DNA from: JAJFKX01 sp965230265
GTDB taxonomy: Bacteria; Pseudomonadota; Gammaproteobacteria; Xanthomonadales; Wenzhouxiangellaceae
Length of the DNA stretch: 64,000 nt
NCBI GenBank assembly: GCA_965230265.1
Contig: OZ245999.1
Span: forward strand, 1,240,001 to 1,304,000
Direction: 5' to 3'
Shown here: in pieces, positions 17,681-25,703 of the stretch
How positions within the stretch are numbered: the first letter of the stretch is position 1
Layout of the letters: the number at the start of each line of letters is the position of its first letter
Notes under the pieces: generated by a model
What the model saw: only the letters and a program-made list of their open reading frames with translations
What the model was told of the DNA's origin: nothing
Databases searched by the model: none
Position numbers and translations under genes: made by a program

Positions 17681-19615
17681 ATTTCTATCGAAGATATTCT
17701 GGGCCCGGAAGGTCCATTTGCAGATCAGTGGCCAGGCTTTGTGGCACGCGATGGTCAGCAACAGCTTGCGGTTGCGATCAGTGAAACCATAGAAGATCAG
17801 CAAACGTTGGTTGCCGAAGCAGCAACGGGTACAGGCAAAACATTGGCCTATCTGGCGCCATTGCTGGCCAGCGGGAAAACAGCATTGATCTCTACCGGGA
17901 CACGCAATCTTCAGGAACAGCTGTATCACCGCGATTTGCCCGCCACGCTGGAGGTGATGCAGCAGGGCGTCCGCACTGCGTTGCTTAAAGGCCGTAATAA
18001 CTACTTGTGCAGTTATCGCATGGAGCAAACCCGCAGTACCGGCAGGGTCCGAAGTCCAGAGCTGGTGCATCAGCTACAGCAAGTACATGCCTGGTCAAAG
18101 CGAACCGATAGCGGAGACCTCGCCGAGCTGGTTGAATTGCCTGAAGATGCCCGAATTCGCCCACTGGTGACCTCTACCACTGAGAATTGCTTGGGTGGTG
18201 AGTGCCCACTGTATGAAGATTGCTATGTCTACAAAGCCAGACGTGAGGCGATGCGAGCGCAAATAACGGTGGTTAATCATCATTTACTGTTTGCAGACCT
18301 GGCGTTAAAAGAACAGGGACATGGAGAGGTTTTGCCTGACGTTGATGTGATTGTGATTGATGAGGCACACCAGGCACCTGTTGTAGCAGCACAGTTTTTC
18401 GGTACGACCTTTTCGCATCGTCAGATGACTGCTTTATTCAATGATGCCTTAACCGAGGCCAATGCTGGCAGCGGCCTGCTGAATGAAATACGCGAAGCAG
18501 GTAACGCTCTGGAACGTGCTCAGCGAGAATCACTGTTGGCATTTTCAGTGGTCAAGCGCCGTATGGCATTGGAACAGGTACTGGAACGTCAAGTGCCGGC
18601 CTCAATTTTGGATGAGATTGATGCGGGGCTTGAACAGCTGGCAGTCAGTATAAAAGCACTGGAAGAACCGACCAGTGGTTTGCAGCAAATTGTTGCGCGT
18701 TGTCGGCAGTTACAGTCGGCACTGCTGTTATTTCGTGAACCACAGAGCGATTATATTTGTTGGTTTGAGCCGCGCATGCGTGGTTTTGCATTGCATGCGA
18801 CACCACTGAACGTCAGTAAGGTTTTCAATGAGATTCGGGCCCCTTTGAATGCGGCCTGGATATTGACTTCGGCAACTTTAACAGTGAATAACGGGTTTGA
18901 TTACTTCACTGAACGTCTGGGTCTGCAAGATAGCCGCTGCATGATGATCGACAGCCCATTCGATTATGCCAACCGTACCTGCTTATGGTTGCCGAAAACA
19001 CTGCCACCTGCTGGAGATCGTGCTCATACTGAAGCACTGTTAAAGCAAATATTGCCGTTGTTGAGAGCCAACCGTGGCCGGGCATTTTTACTGTTTACTA
19101 CCCATCGTGCTTTACGGGATGCAGCGGGTTGGCTGCATGAGTACACGGATTTTAACTTGCAGGTTCAAGGTGAGGCGCCGCGTGGCGAGTTGCTACAGCG
19201 TTTTCTGGATACTCAAAAAGACAGCAGTGGCGATGGTTCCTTATTACTGGGGGCTGCCAGTTTTTGGGAAGGTATAGATGTTGCCGGTCAGGCCTTATCT
19301 ATGGTGGTTATCGACAAACTGCCATTTGCTTCGCCGGATGATCCGGTGCTGCAGGCACGCTCTGCAGCGATTCGCGAAGAAGGTGGTAATCCGTTTGTAG
19401 AGTTATCCCTGCCTGAGTCCATTCTGGCCTTAAAGCAAGGGGTGGGGCGCTTGATTCGGGGCCATCAGGACTATGGCGTGGTGGTGATCGGCGACACTCG
19501 CCTGCGGACCAAACCCTACGGCCGTCAATTTATTGCCAGTCTGCCATCTATGCCACAGGTCGAACAGCAGCAAGAAGCGCTGGCTTTTCTAGAATCGAAT
19601 AAAATAGCATCATGA
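17681..19615 (+). CDS. ATP-dependent DNA helicase, YoaA/DinG (XPD-like) family, apparent ATT start
   Basis: An Fe-S superfamily 2 helicase of the YoaA/DinG type, acting in repair of blocked replication. Motifs include Walker A AATGTGKT, four iron-sulfur cysteines (LCSYR, then NCLGGECPLYEDC), the DEAH box and the C-terminal QGVGRLIRGHQDYG. The first conventional start, GTG 17741, cuts off the conserved N-terminal segment ILGPEGPF…PGF. The in-frame stop at 17675 leaves only an ATT at 17681, with AGGGAG 7 bp before it. This gives 644 residues starting (M)SIEDILGPEGPF. The rare ATT start is inferred. tsaB overlaps its 3' end by 4 bp. Confidence 0.88.
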   Translation: MSIEDILGPEGPFADQWPGFVARDGQQQLAVAISETIEDQQTLVAEAATGTGKTLAYLAPLLASGKTALISTGTRNLQEQLYHRDLPATLEVMQQGVRTALLKGRNNYLCSYRMEQTRSTGRVRSPELVHQLQQVHAWSKRTDSGDLAELVELPEDARIRPLVTSTTENCLGGECPLYEDCYVYKARREAMRAQITVVNHHLLFADLALKEQGHGEVLPDVDVIVIDEAHQAPVVAAQFFGTTFSHRQMTALFNDALTEANAGSGLLNEIREAGNALERAQRESLLAFSVVKRRMALEQVLERQVPASILDEIDAGLEQLAVSIKALEEPTSGLQQIVARCRQLQSALLLFREPQSDYICWFEPRMRGFALHATPLNVSKVFNEIRAPLNAAWILTSATLTVNNGFDYFTERLGLQDSRCMMIDSPFDYANRTCLWLPKTLPPAGDRAHTEALLKQILPLLRANRGRAFLLFTTHRALRDAAGWLHEYTDFNLQVQGEAPRGELLQRFLDTQKDSSGDGSLLLGAASFWEGIDVAGQALSMVVIDKLPFASPDDPVLQARSAAIREEGGNPFVELSLPESILALKQGVGRLIRGHQDYGVVVIGDTRLRTKPYGRQFIASLPSMPQVEQQQEALAFLESNKIAS

Positions 19616-20283
19616 TCAAACTCGCCATCGACACGACTTCTGAAGCCTGCTCAGTGGCTTTGAGTACTGCCAGTGGCGAGGTTTTGCAGCGCTACCAGCA
19701 TGCGCCACGCCGCCATGGTGAGTTATTGCTGCCCTGGGTTGATGAACTGATGGCAGAAACAGGTATACGGCGTGATCAGCTTGATGCGGTATGTGTGAGC
19801 AGCGGGCCGGGCAGCTTTACCAGCTTGAGAATGGGGTTTTCAGTGGCACTGGGTATTGCTTATGGCCTGGATATACCGGTGTATCCGGTTTCCGGTTTGC
19901 AGGCTCTGGCACTGCAGGCAATTCGCAGTGGCGCTAAACAGGTCGTAGCGGCGCTGGATGCGCGCATGGGTGAGGTTTATATCGCCAGTTTTACCAACAA
20001 TCAAAATGGTTATCCGATGCTATTGGGCGAGCAACAGTTGATAGCACCGGCTGACTATCGCTTACCTGACTTTGCTGAAACTGACTGTTGGCACGGCATA
20101 GGCAATGGCTTTGTTGCTGAGCAGGGCGCGCTGTCAAAGGCTTTGCAGGGTGGTTTGGGCAATGTTGAGCCGCACAGCTGGCCTATGGCCAGTGATGTGC
20201 TTATACTGGCAGACAGGGTTACACCGGTGGCAGCAGATCAAGCTGAACTCACCTATCTGCGAAATCAGGTCGTACAGACTTGA
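19612..20283 (+). CDS. tsaB: tRNA N6-threonylcarbamoyladenosine synthesis protein TsaB
   Basis: TsaB is the scaffold partner of TsaD and TsaE, which make the t6A37 modification on ANN-decoding tRNAs. The 223 residues show the ASKHA-type start IKLAIDTTSEACSVAL, the motif SSGPGSFTSLRMGFSVALGI and DARMGEVYIASF. The ATG overlaps the helicase stop (ATGA), so translation is probably coupled. Size is normal for the family (~230). Confidence 0.95.
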   Translation: MIKLAIDTTSEACSVALSTASGEVLQRYQHAPRRHGELLLPWVDELMAETGIRRDQLDAVCVSSGPGSFTSLRMGFSVALGIAYGLDIPVYPVSGLQALALQAIRSGAKQVVAALDARMGEVYIASFTNNQNGYPMLLGEQQLIAPADYRLPDFAETDCWHGIGNGFVAEQGALSKALQGGLGNVEPHSWPMASDVLILADRVTPVAADQAELTYLRNQVVQT

Positions 20284-20307
20284 CAAGCGCCCAGCAAGCC
20301 CTAAAAT
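20280..20307 (+). promoter_or_regulatory. Sigma-70 promoter for tRNA-Gly
   Basis: TTGACA (20280-20285) and TAAAAT (20302-20307) are separated by 16 bp, followed by a GC-rich discriminator (CGCG) before the tRNA start at 20320. The -35 box is a perfect match and overlaps the tsaB stop codon. The GC-rich discriminator is typical of stringently controlled stable RNA promoters. Confidence 0.7.
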
Positions 20308-20319
20308 ATCGCGTTCGGT

Positions 20320-20395
20320 GCGGGAATAGCTCAGCTGGTAGAGCGCAACCTTGCCAAGGTTGAGGTCGCGAGTTCGAACCTCGTTTCCCGCTCCA
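20320..20395 (+). tRNA. tRNA-Gly (anticodon GCC)
   Basis: A 76-nt cloverleaf with encoded CCA: acceptor arms GCGGGAA and TTCCCGC, D arm TAGCTCAGCTGGTAGAGC, anticodon loop TTGCCAA with GCC, and T arm with GTTCGAA. A strong promoter lies just upstream. In many Gammaproteobacteria this gene heads a Gly–Cys–Leu cluster; here the Cys and Leu genes are about 14.4 kb away. Confidence 0.97.
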
Positions 20396-20554
20396 ATTTT
20401 CCTCTCTTCATTTCTACCCAGATTGAATGTTGTTGCGCACAACTGATTGTGTTGCTATCGCTTTGTATTCGACCCCGTTAGCCGTTTGTTAAACTTAGGC
20501 ATTGGTGACAAGCGGAAGCCCGTTTTGGCATCGTTTTTTCGTTATTGGTGATTG

Positions 20555-21280
20555 CTAACCCAGCCGCTTTTGAATTGCGCGATACAAAAAAACCAACATC
20601 GCAATATGAATAAACAAAGCCAATAGGTAAACCGTGGCTACTGGCAGGCTATCACCATATAACAGCTCACCGATCCAATAGCTGGGAATCCAGGCTGCCA
20701 GGTAACGCAGCCCCGAGGGAACCAATGCCATCAATGGAATCAGTGCTGCAATATTCAGCACTTTGCTCAATGCCAGACCTTCTACTTTATTGTTGGCCAT
20801 GGCCAATAATGCAAAGGTGATGATTACCGCTTCCAGGGCAATCAGTACCGCCAAAAATAACTGTAATCCAAAGTGCTGATTCAGCAATAGTTTGCCAATG
20901 ACCAGACTGGCCAGAAAAGCAAACAAGGCTGTGATACCAGTCCGGTACAGCAGAAAACCATTTTTACCAATGGGCGTGACTTCCAGTGCCAACAATGGGC
21001 CATCATCACGATCTTCCAATAACAACATACCGGTCATCCAGCCCATTAAGACAGCCGTTAGCAATAATACAAAGCTGGATACATAGACAGAGATACCATC
21101 AATATTGAATGTATTTAATACGTAAGTATCCATCTCAACCCGCCACCACCAGGTAGCAAGTGGTAATAGCATCACCAGAACCAACATCAGGGCCATCATG
21201 GGATCACGGATGATGTTGTACACATCCGCACGAAATAAAGCGGCCAAGCGATGTGGTTGAAAGACACGGAAAATGTTCAC
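20555..21280 (-). CDS. ABC transporter permease (second permease of the sphingolipid-linked exporter)
   Basis: A 241-residue ABC-2-type permease with about six hydrophobic helices. It begins with a cytoplasmic segment containing FRADVYNIIRDPMMALML, typical of ABC-2 permeases of the antibiotic-export type. Its ATG overlaps the stop of the upstream permease gene by 4 bp. It is the last gene of the leftward run that begins with the fatty acyl-AMP ligase. The substrate cannot be read from sequence; operon membership suggests a lipid or lipid intermediate, but an unrelated exporter is possible. Confidence 0.82.
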   Translation of the reverse strand: MNIFRVFQPHRLAALFRADVYNIIRDPMMALMLVLVMLLPLATWWWRVEMDTYVLNTFNIDGISVYVSSFVLLLTAVLMGWMTGMLLLEDRDDGPLLALEVTPIGKNGFLLYRTGITALFAFLASLVIGKLLLNQHFGLQLFLAVLIALEAVIITFALLAMANNKVEGLALSKVLNIAALIPLMALVPSGLRYLAAWIPSYWIGELLYGDSLPVATVYLLALFIHIAMLVFLYRAIQKRLG

Positions 21281-21975
21281 GTTTTAGAGCCAAATTGCCG
21301 TTTAAGTGCACGTTGCCCTAACCAAACCGACCCTATTGCTGACAGTAAAGCAATGCTCAGTAGAAATGCGATATGTCCGCTAGGCACACTGGCATCGTTG
21401 AAACTGATAAACATCAATTTAAGTTGAGCAGTCGCTGGAATTAAACCAAAGCCTATCGGCATTGGGTCAAGAAAAGCCAACAGGCAGGGAAGGGTGATCG
21501 GTAAAAATATAAATACCGAACCGATGATGTACCCGGTGATGGTTTTAAATTTTGTCGCCATTAAAGCACCCAGCCCAATATATTGAATCGAGATCAATAC
21601 AACACTGATTAAATATAAGCGCCAACTGATGGGTTTTTGGCTGGCGATAGCCAGAATAACGGATGCGATTAAGGCAGTCGTTGTTAGACTAATAATTTTT
21701 GCAGTCAGATAGTCGCTGCCAGAAACAGGGCTGACTGCCAGAGCAGAGCGGGTGTTTTCTGCCTGTTCGAATAACATCAAACCACCCAAAAAGAAAAAAC
21801 CCAGAGCGGCGTAGTCCGAATAGACAGTCAAACCAAAAATCCAAACAGGCAAATATGAGGCCAAAAAATACAACGCAGCCGCTGTGACACCAATCACCAC
21901 AATATAAGCAGCAATAATCCGGTATCGCCACTGCATCCGAAAATCATGTTGCACCAGCGACAGCAGGCGGCTCAT
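21277..21975 (-). CDS. ABC transporter permease
   Basis: A 232-residue membrane protein with about six hydrophobic helices, starting with SLVQHDFRMQWRYRIIAAYIVVIG, a typical ABC-2 permease N terminus. It overlaps the ATPase gene upstream and the second permease downstream by 4 bp each, so the three products are translationally coupled and probably form one transporter with two different permease subunits. It lies at the distal end of the sphingolipid operon; the substrate is unknown. Confidence 0.82.
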   Translation of the reverse strand: MSRLLSLVQHDFRMQWRYRIIAAYIVVIGVTAAALYFLASYLPVWIFGLTVYSDYAALGFFFLGGLMLFEQAENTRSALAVSPVSGSDYLTAKIISLTTTALIASVILAIASQKPISWRLYLISVVLISIQYIGLGALMATKFKTITGYIIGSVFIFLPITLPCLLAFLDPMPIGFGLIPATAQLKLMFISFNDASVPSGHIAFLLSIALLSAIGSVWLGQRALKRQFGSKT

Positions 21976-22841
21976 AGTGCTTGGCCGGCCACCTGAATAA
22001 ACACATCATCCAAACTGGCTTCCTGACTGTGCATGGATACGACGGTTTGGGTTTTTAGCAGCGTTTGAAAAGTTGGGTTTTCGCCGAGTCCGTCCATTGA
22101 GAAAGTCAGATTTTCTTGTTGATTATTGTTCTCAATAACCACATTCAAAACGCGCTGCCCGTAGCGGCGTTTTAATGCAGCCGGGTTGTCGATAACATCA
22201 GCACGGCCATTGACCAAAAAGCCGACACGGTCACAGACTTCATCGGCTTCAGCCATATTGTGGGTGGTCAGAAAAATGGTTTTACCCTGGGTTTTCAGTT
22301 CCTGAATTAAATCACGGGTAATTCGGGCTCTGGCAGGGTCCTGGCCTGTGGTGGGTTCATCCAGGAACAGCAGTTCAGGGTCATTCAGTAGCGCGCGACA
22401 TAAATTCAGACGCATTTTCATGCCTTTGGAAAAAGCGTCCACACGCTTGTTGGCTTCACCTTGTAAACCCACCATGGCCAATACATCCATTGGCTTTAAG
22501 GTTTTAGTGGAATACAAAGCAGCAAACAGTTGCAGGTTTTCAAGCGCGGTAAGTCGTAAATACAAGGTTGGTAGCTCAAAGCTGACACCAATGCGTTCAT
22601 AAAATAACCTACCCAACGACCCAACTGGCTGGTTAAAAACGGTGGCTTCACCAGAAAAACCTGAGAGTAATCCCATCAGTATTTGTTGGGTAGTCGATTT
22701 TCCGGAACCTGAAGGCCCCAGTAATCCAAAAACCTCTCCAGACTGAATAGAGAATTTGAGGTTGTCCAAAACGCTGTTGGAAGCTTGTCTGTAAGAAAAG
22801 CTGAGTTTATTTACTTGTAACAATAGGTTGCTCTCAAGCAT
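21972..22841 (-). CDS. ABC transporter ATP-binding protein
   Basis: A 289-residue ATPase with Walker A GPSGSGKST, Q-loop region, a signature equivalent at FSKGMKMRLNLCRALL, Walker B LLFLDEPTTGQDP and the H-loop TTHNM. The C-terminal extension (~225-289) is typical of exporters of the drug/lipid type (CcmA-like). It overlaps the permease gene by 4 bp. Upstream, at 21 bp, lies the small four-helix protein, so the transporter is probably co-transcribed with spt. Whether it moves sphingolipid intermediates is a hypothesis from gene position. Confidence 0.9.
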   Translation of the reverse strand: MLESNLLLQVNKLSFSYRQASNSVLDNLKFSIQSGEVFGLLGPSGSGKSTTQQILMGLLSGFSGEATVFNQPVGSLGRLFYERIGVSFELPTLYLRLTALENLQLFAALYSTKTLKPMDVLAMVGLQGEANKRVDAFSKGMKMRLNLCRALLNDPELLFLDEPTTGQDPARARITRDLIQELKTQGKTIFLTTHNMAEADEVCDRVGFLVNGRADVIDNPAALKRRYGQRVLNVVIENNNQQENLTFSMDGLGENPTFQTLLKTQTVVSMHSQEASLDDVFIQVAGQAL

Positions 22842-22862
22842 ATTGTTAAAGCGCCTAAAAGT

Positions 22863-23228
22863 TTAAGTGTTTTTAAACCATGGATCAGATTTGTGAGCAT
22901 AAATGGCTATGGAAAATATGATTAATAATGCTAGGTCAGTAATAGACTGATAAACCCAGTATTGCTGTAAGTAGCACAATATCAAATTAATAATAATTAT
23001 TATTATAAGTGCAATATAGGCAAAACTGGAACGTGCCAAAATACCTATGAATAAAAGACTGGTGGTTATTAGGTAACTAACCTGGTGCATGAGTTTAATA
23101 GTGCTTTCAAAGACAAGCTGGTTGTTTTCAGGTGCCTGAACGGTGATGCCAAAAAATAATAACCACGCGAAACCCTTTGCGATAAGAGCCAAAATCAACA
23201 CACTCATTGGAAGCAGGTTGTTTTTCAT
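22863..23228 (-). CDS. Small four-helix membrane protein, unknown
   Basis: A protein of about 121 residues, nearly all hydrophobic, with four predicted membrane helices (around MKNNLLPMSVLILALIAKG, the HQVSYLITTSLLFIGILA segment, and two C-terminal stretches). ATG 23228 is preferred over an in-frame TTG at 23249 that would add seven polar residues. It lies 30 bp downstream of the spt stop and 21 bp upstream of the ABC ATPase gene. I do not recognise the family. Its position suggests an accessory role in the sphingolipid or ABC system. Confidence 0.68.
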   Translation of the reverse strand: MKNNLLPMSVLILALIAKGFAWLLFFGITVQAPENNQLVFESTIKLMHQVSYLITTSLLFIGILARSSFAYIALIIIIIINLILCYLQQYWVYQSITDLALLIIFSIAIYAHKSDPWFKNT

Positions 23229-23258
23229 GACTTGGTCATTGTAATACAAAGACCTTAA

Positions 23259-24464
23259 TCAAGCAGCCTGTTGCTCCAGCATAGGGGCCAATTGTTTAAA
23301 TATTTCCAGCACTTGCTCAATTTGTTGTGAGCTATGTGCTGCACTTAAACTGATTCGCAATAAAGGGTCACCACTGGGAGTGGCAGGTGGGAGTACCAGG
23401 TTGCAGTAAGCACCGCTTTCCAGTAAATGCTTCCAGAAACCCAGAGCGTTTTCCTTGCCTTTAATGGTAATGCCAATAACCGGGGATATATCACTGGCAA
23501 CATCGTAGCCTATGGCTTTTAATCCAGTATGCAGTTGTGCGGCGCGTGCAAACAGGTTTTCGCGCAAGTGTTTACCATCGCGTAATTTGCGTAAAGTTAC
23601 GCGGGTAGATGCAATGGTTGATGGCGTTGGTGAGGCTGTGAAGATATAAGGACGGCTGGCGTAGCGAATTAAGTCCAGCTCTTTGCGCTGACTGACACAG
23701 AAGCCGCCTGTAGCGCCCAGGCTCTTACTGAAAGTGCCTACAGTAAAGTCAACATCGTCTTCACAGTTTTGCATTTGCGCGACACCACGGCCGGTTTCGC
23801 CATAGACGCCCAGTGAATGCGCCTCATCGACCAGCAGGTAGCCGCCATATTCCCGTTTAACAGCAGCAAACTCATTCAGAGGCGCCAGGTCGCCCAGCAT
23901 ACTGTATAGACCTTCAACGATGATCAAGGCCTCGCTGGCACGCTCACCCAGCCGCCGCATGCGTTTGGCCAAATCCTCAGCATCATTGTGTTTAAAGCGG
24001 ATCACCTCGGCACCACCCAACTTGCAGCCATCATAAATACTGGCGTGACAGTCGGCATCCAGCACAATCACGTCACGCGCTGTTCCCAGTGCGGAGATCA
24101 CGCCCAGATTGGCCAGATAGCCAGTAGAAAAAACGATGCAGTCACGTTGCCCGTAAAACTCTGCAAACTCCAGCTCCAATTGCCGGTGCAGGCTAAAACT
24201 GCCATTGGCCATGCGTGAGCCGGTGGTGCCAGTGCCAAGTTGGCCCAGCGTATCTTGTGCGGCCTGAATGGCTTCCTGATCAAAGGTCAGCCCCAGGTAG
24301 TTATTGGTGCCGACCAGAATGGTGTGCCGATCATCAATCATTGCCTCAGTTGGGGAGATGATGTTTTGCATGGCAGTACCAAACGGGTCAATGCCTGCAT
24401 GGTCAAGCATTTGTCTGGCGTCGGCGATCGGCTGTAATTTGCTGAACAGGGTGTTGTCTTGCAT
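23259..24464 (-). CDS. spt: Serine palmitoyltransferase (alpha-oxoamine synthase)
   Basis: A PLP enzyme of 401 residues from the alpha-oxoamine synthase family, which join an amino acid to an acyl thioester with loss of CO2. Marks are YLGLT, the substrate-His region DADCHASIYDG (His140), DEAHSLG (Asp213) and the PLP lysine in GTFSKSLGATGG (Lys247). KBL, BioF and ALAS are relatives, but the neighbours decide: an acyl carrier protein gene immediately upstream, a fatty acid hydroxylase, an acyl-AMP ligase, a CerR-like epimerase and a ceramide synthase-like protein. The expected product is 3-oxo-sphinganine from serine and an acyl-ACP or acyl-CoA. Confidence 0.88.
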   Translation of the reverse strand: MQDNTLFSKLQPIADARQMLDHAGIDPFGTAMQNIISPTEAMIDDRHTILVGTNNYLGLTFDQEAIQAAQDTLGQLGTGTTGSRMANGSFSLHRQLELEFAEFYGQRDCIVFSTGYLANLGVISALGTARDVIVLDADCHASIYDGCKLGGAEVIRFKHNDAEDLAKRMRRLGERASEALIIVEGLYSMLGDLAPLNEFAAVKREYGGYLLVDEAHSLGVYGETGRGVAQMQNCEDDVDFTVGTFSKSLGATGGFCVSQRKELDLIRYASRPYIFTASPTPSTIASTRVTLRKLRDGKHLRENLFARAAQLHTGLKAIGYDVASDISPVIGITIKGKENALGFWKHLLESGAYCNLVLPPATPSGDPLLRISLSAAHSSQQIEQVLEIFKQLAPMLEQQAA

Positions 24465-24505
24465 GGGGTGCTCTTTAATGATTCGTATGGTGGTGATGAG
24501 ACTGT

Positions 24506-24751
24506 TTAGTGTTTGGTAATGTCTTGCAGTACAGCAACCAGTTGACCTGCAGTACGAACGTCACCCAGGCGATTGACTGGAATGGATACGTCCAGCTCAT
24601 CTTCAATGGCAGTGCACATTTCCAATACCTGAACAGAATCCAGGCTGAGATCGGATACCAGGTCGGTATCCATGCTAAGTGCTTGAATATCAGGCTTTAT
24701 TTGTTGCAATTCGCGTTCTATTAGCGCGAGTAAATGGCTGTCACTATGCAT
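24506..24751 (-). CDS. Acyl carrier protein of the sphingolipid operon
   Basis: An 81-residue acyl carrier protein. The phosphopantetheine site is DLSLDSVQVLEM with Ser39; the usual DSL is DSV here. Caulobacter has a dedicated ACP next to spt that supplies the acyl chain to serine palmitoyltransferase, and this one probably has the same job, loaded by the acyl-AMP ligase encoded at the head of the operon. The gene overlaps the end of the hydroxylase gene by 8 bp, so translation is coupled. Confidence 0.92.
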   Translation of the reverse strand: MHSDSHLLALIERELQQIKPDIQALSMDTDLVSDLSLDSVQVLEMCTAIEDELDVSIPVNRLGDVRTAGQLVAVLQDITKH

Positions 24752-25580
24752 TGTCTATAACTCTGTTGTTACCAGTAATATTGTCATCAGCAGAAATGTC
24801 CTCTTGCTCGGTTACAGTGCGAACATGAATCTTTTGTCGTTCCGCCAGTTCAGCCACCCATGGGTAGCGTTTCTTCTGTTCTTCGGTATAACCAATATTA
24901 AATACGGTTTCACTGCGTGGGACAGAGGAGGGTTCTGTTTTGAAGGTGCCGCCAATGCGATCCCAGAAAAAATTGGTGATGCCAAAATTGTAATTTTCAT
25001 TACGAAAATGATGCATCAAATGATAGCGTTTCATTCGCTGCAGCCAACCCCATTTGGGGACATAACGTAAATGCTGAATGCAATGACAAAACTCATAAAA
25101 CAAGGTTGTGCCAACGCCTGCAGCGAATGCTGAGGCCATTCCTGCAGCTCCGCCCAGCAACCAGCCAATGGGCATGGTGACAACCACTACAGTTGGCAGG
25201 GTGGTATACAACGCACCAAACAAGACCCTTAAGTCATGTGGGTCTTGGTGGTGTGCGTAATGGATGCGTGCCCAGACTTCGGCTGTATATTTGCTTTTAT
25301 ACAGCGCCTGACTGTGCAAAACGTATTTATGCAACAAATGCCAGGCCAATGGGTAAGTGATGATCGCGACCAGTGCCGGCAGCAGCAACTGTAACCAATG
25401 CGTGGCCGCAATAATCGCCACAGCTGCAGCGACAATGGTCAGAAAAATATAGACCAGGATGTCCGGATAGCGAAAATAAGCAACGGTCAGGTCGCGCAGG
25501 TTCATCTTATCCAGATGATACTTGCCGCGGTTCCATATTGGCTCGTCGGCTGTGCTGGTATCGATGGTGGATTCGGTCAT
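24744..25580 (-). CDS. Sterol desaturase/fatty acid hydroxylase superfamily enzyme
   Basis: A 278-residue integral membrane di-iron enzyme with about four membrane helices (two near 45-80 and two near 125-160). Histidine clusters are HLLHKYVLH (81-89), HYAHH (107-111), EFCHCIQH (163-170) and RYHLMHH (186-191). The family uses O2 to hydroxylate or desaturate acyl or sterol chains. Located between a CerR-like gene and the ACP gene, it most likely hydroxylates the long-chain base or the fatty acid of the ceramide, as the eukaryotic Sur2 and Scs7 relatives do. This enzyme is not part of the five-gene core known from Caulobacter. The exact position of hydroxylation is unknown. Confidence 0.88.
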   Translation of the reverse strand: MTESTIDTSTADEPIWNRGKYHLDKMNLRDLTVAYFRYPDILVYIFLTIVAAAVAIIAATHWLQLLLPALVAIITYPLAWHLLHKYVLHSQALYKSKYTAEVWARIHYAHHQDPHDLRVLFGALYTTLPTVVVVTMPIGWLLGGAAGMASAFAAGVGTTLFYEFCHCIQHLRYVPKWGWLQRMKRYHLMHHFRNENYNFGITNFFWDRIGGTFKTEPSSVPRSETVFNIGYTEEQKKRYPWVAELAERQKIHVRTVTEQEDISADDNITGNNRVIDNA

Positions 25581-25703
25581 ACGGAATGGGTTATTTCCTA
25601 AACCGTGTATTTTACCTTATTTAATCCGGTGTATCTCGTTACTGACCAGTTCTCAGCTGAGCTTTCAGGATTATTATCAAGTGCAAGGGCAGCTACAGGG
25701 CCT

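Noticed and set aside
23259..24464. Annotation as glycine C-acetyltransferase (KBL) or BioF
   Set aside because: The family cannot be excluded by motif alone, but no threonine or biotin genes are near, while ACP, CerR-like, ligase and ceramide synthase-like genes are.
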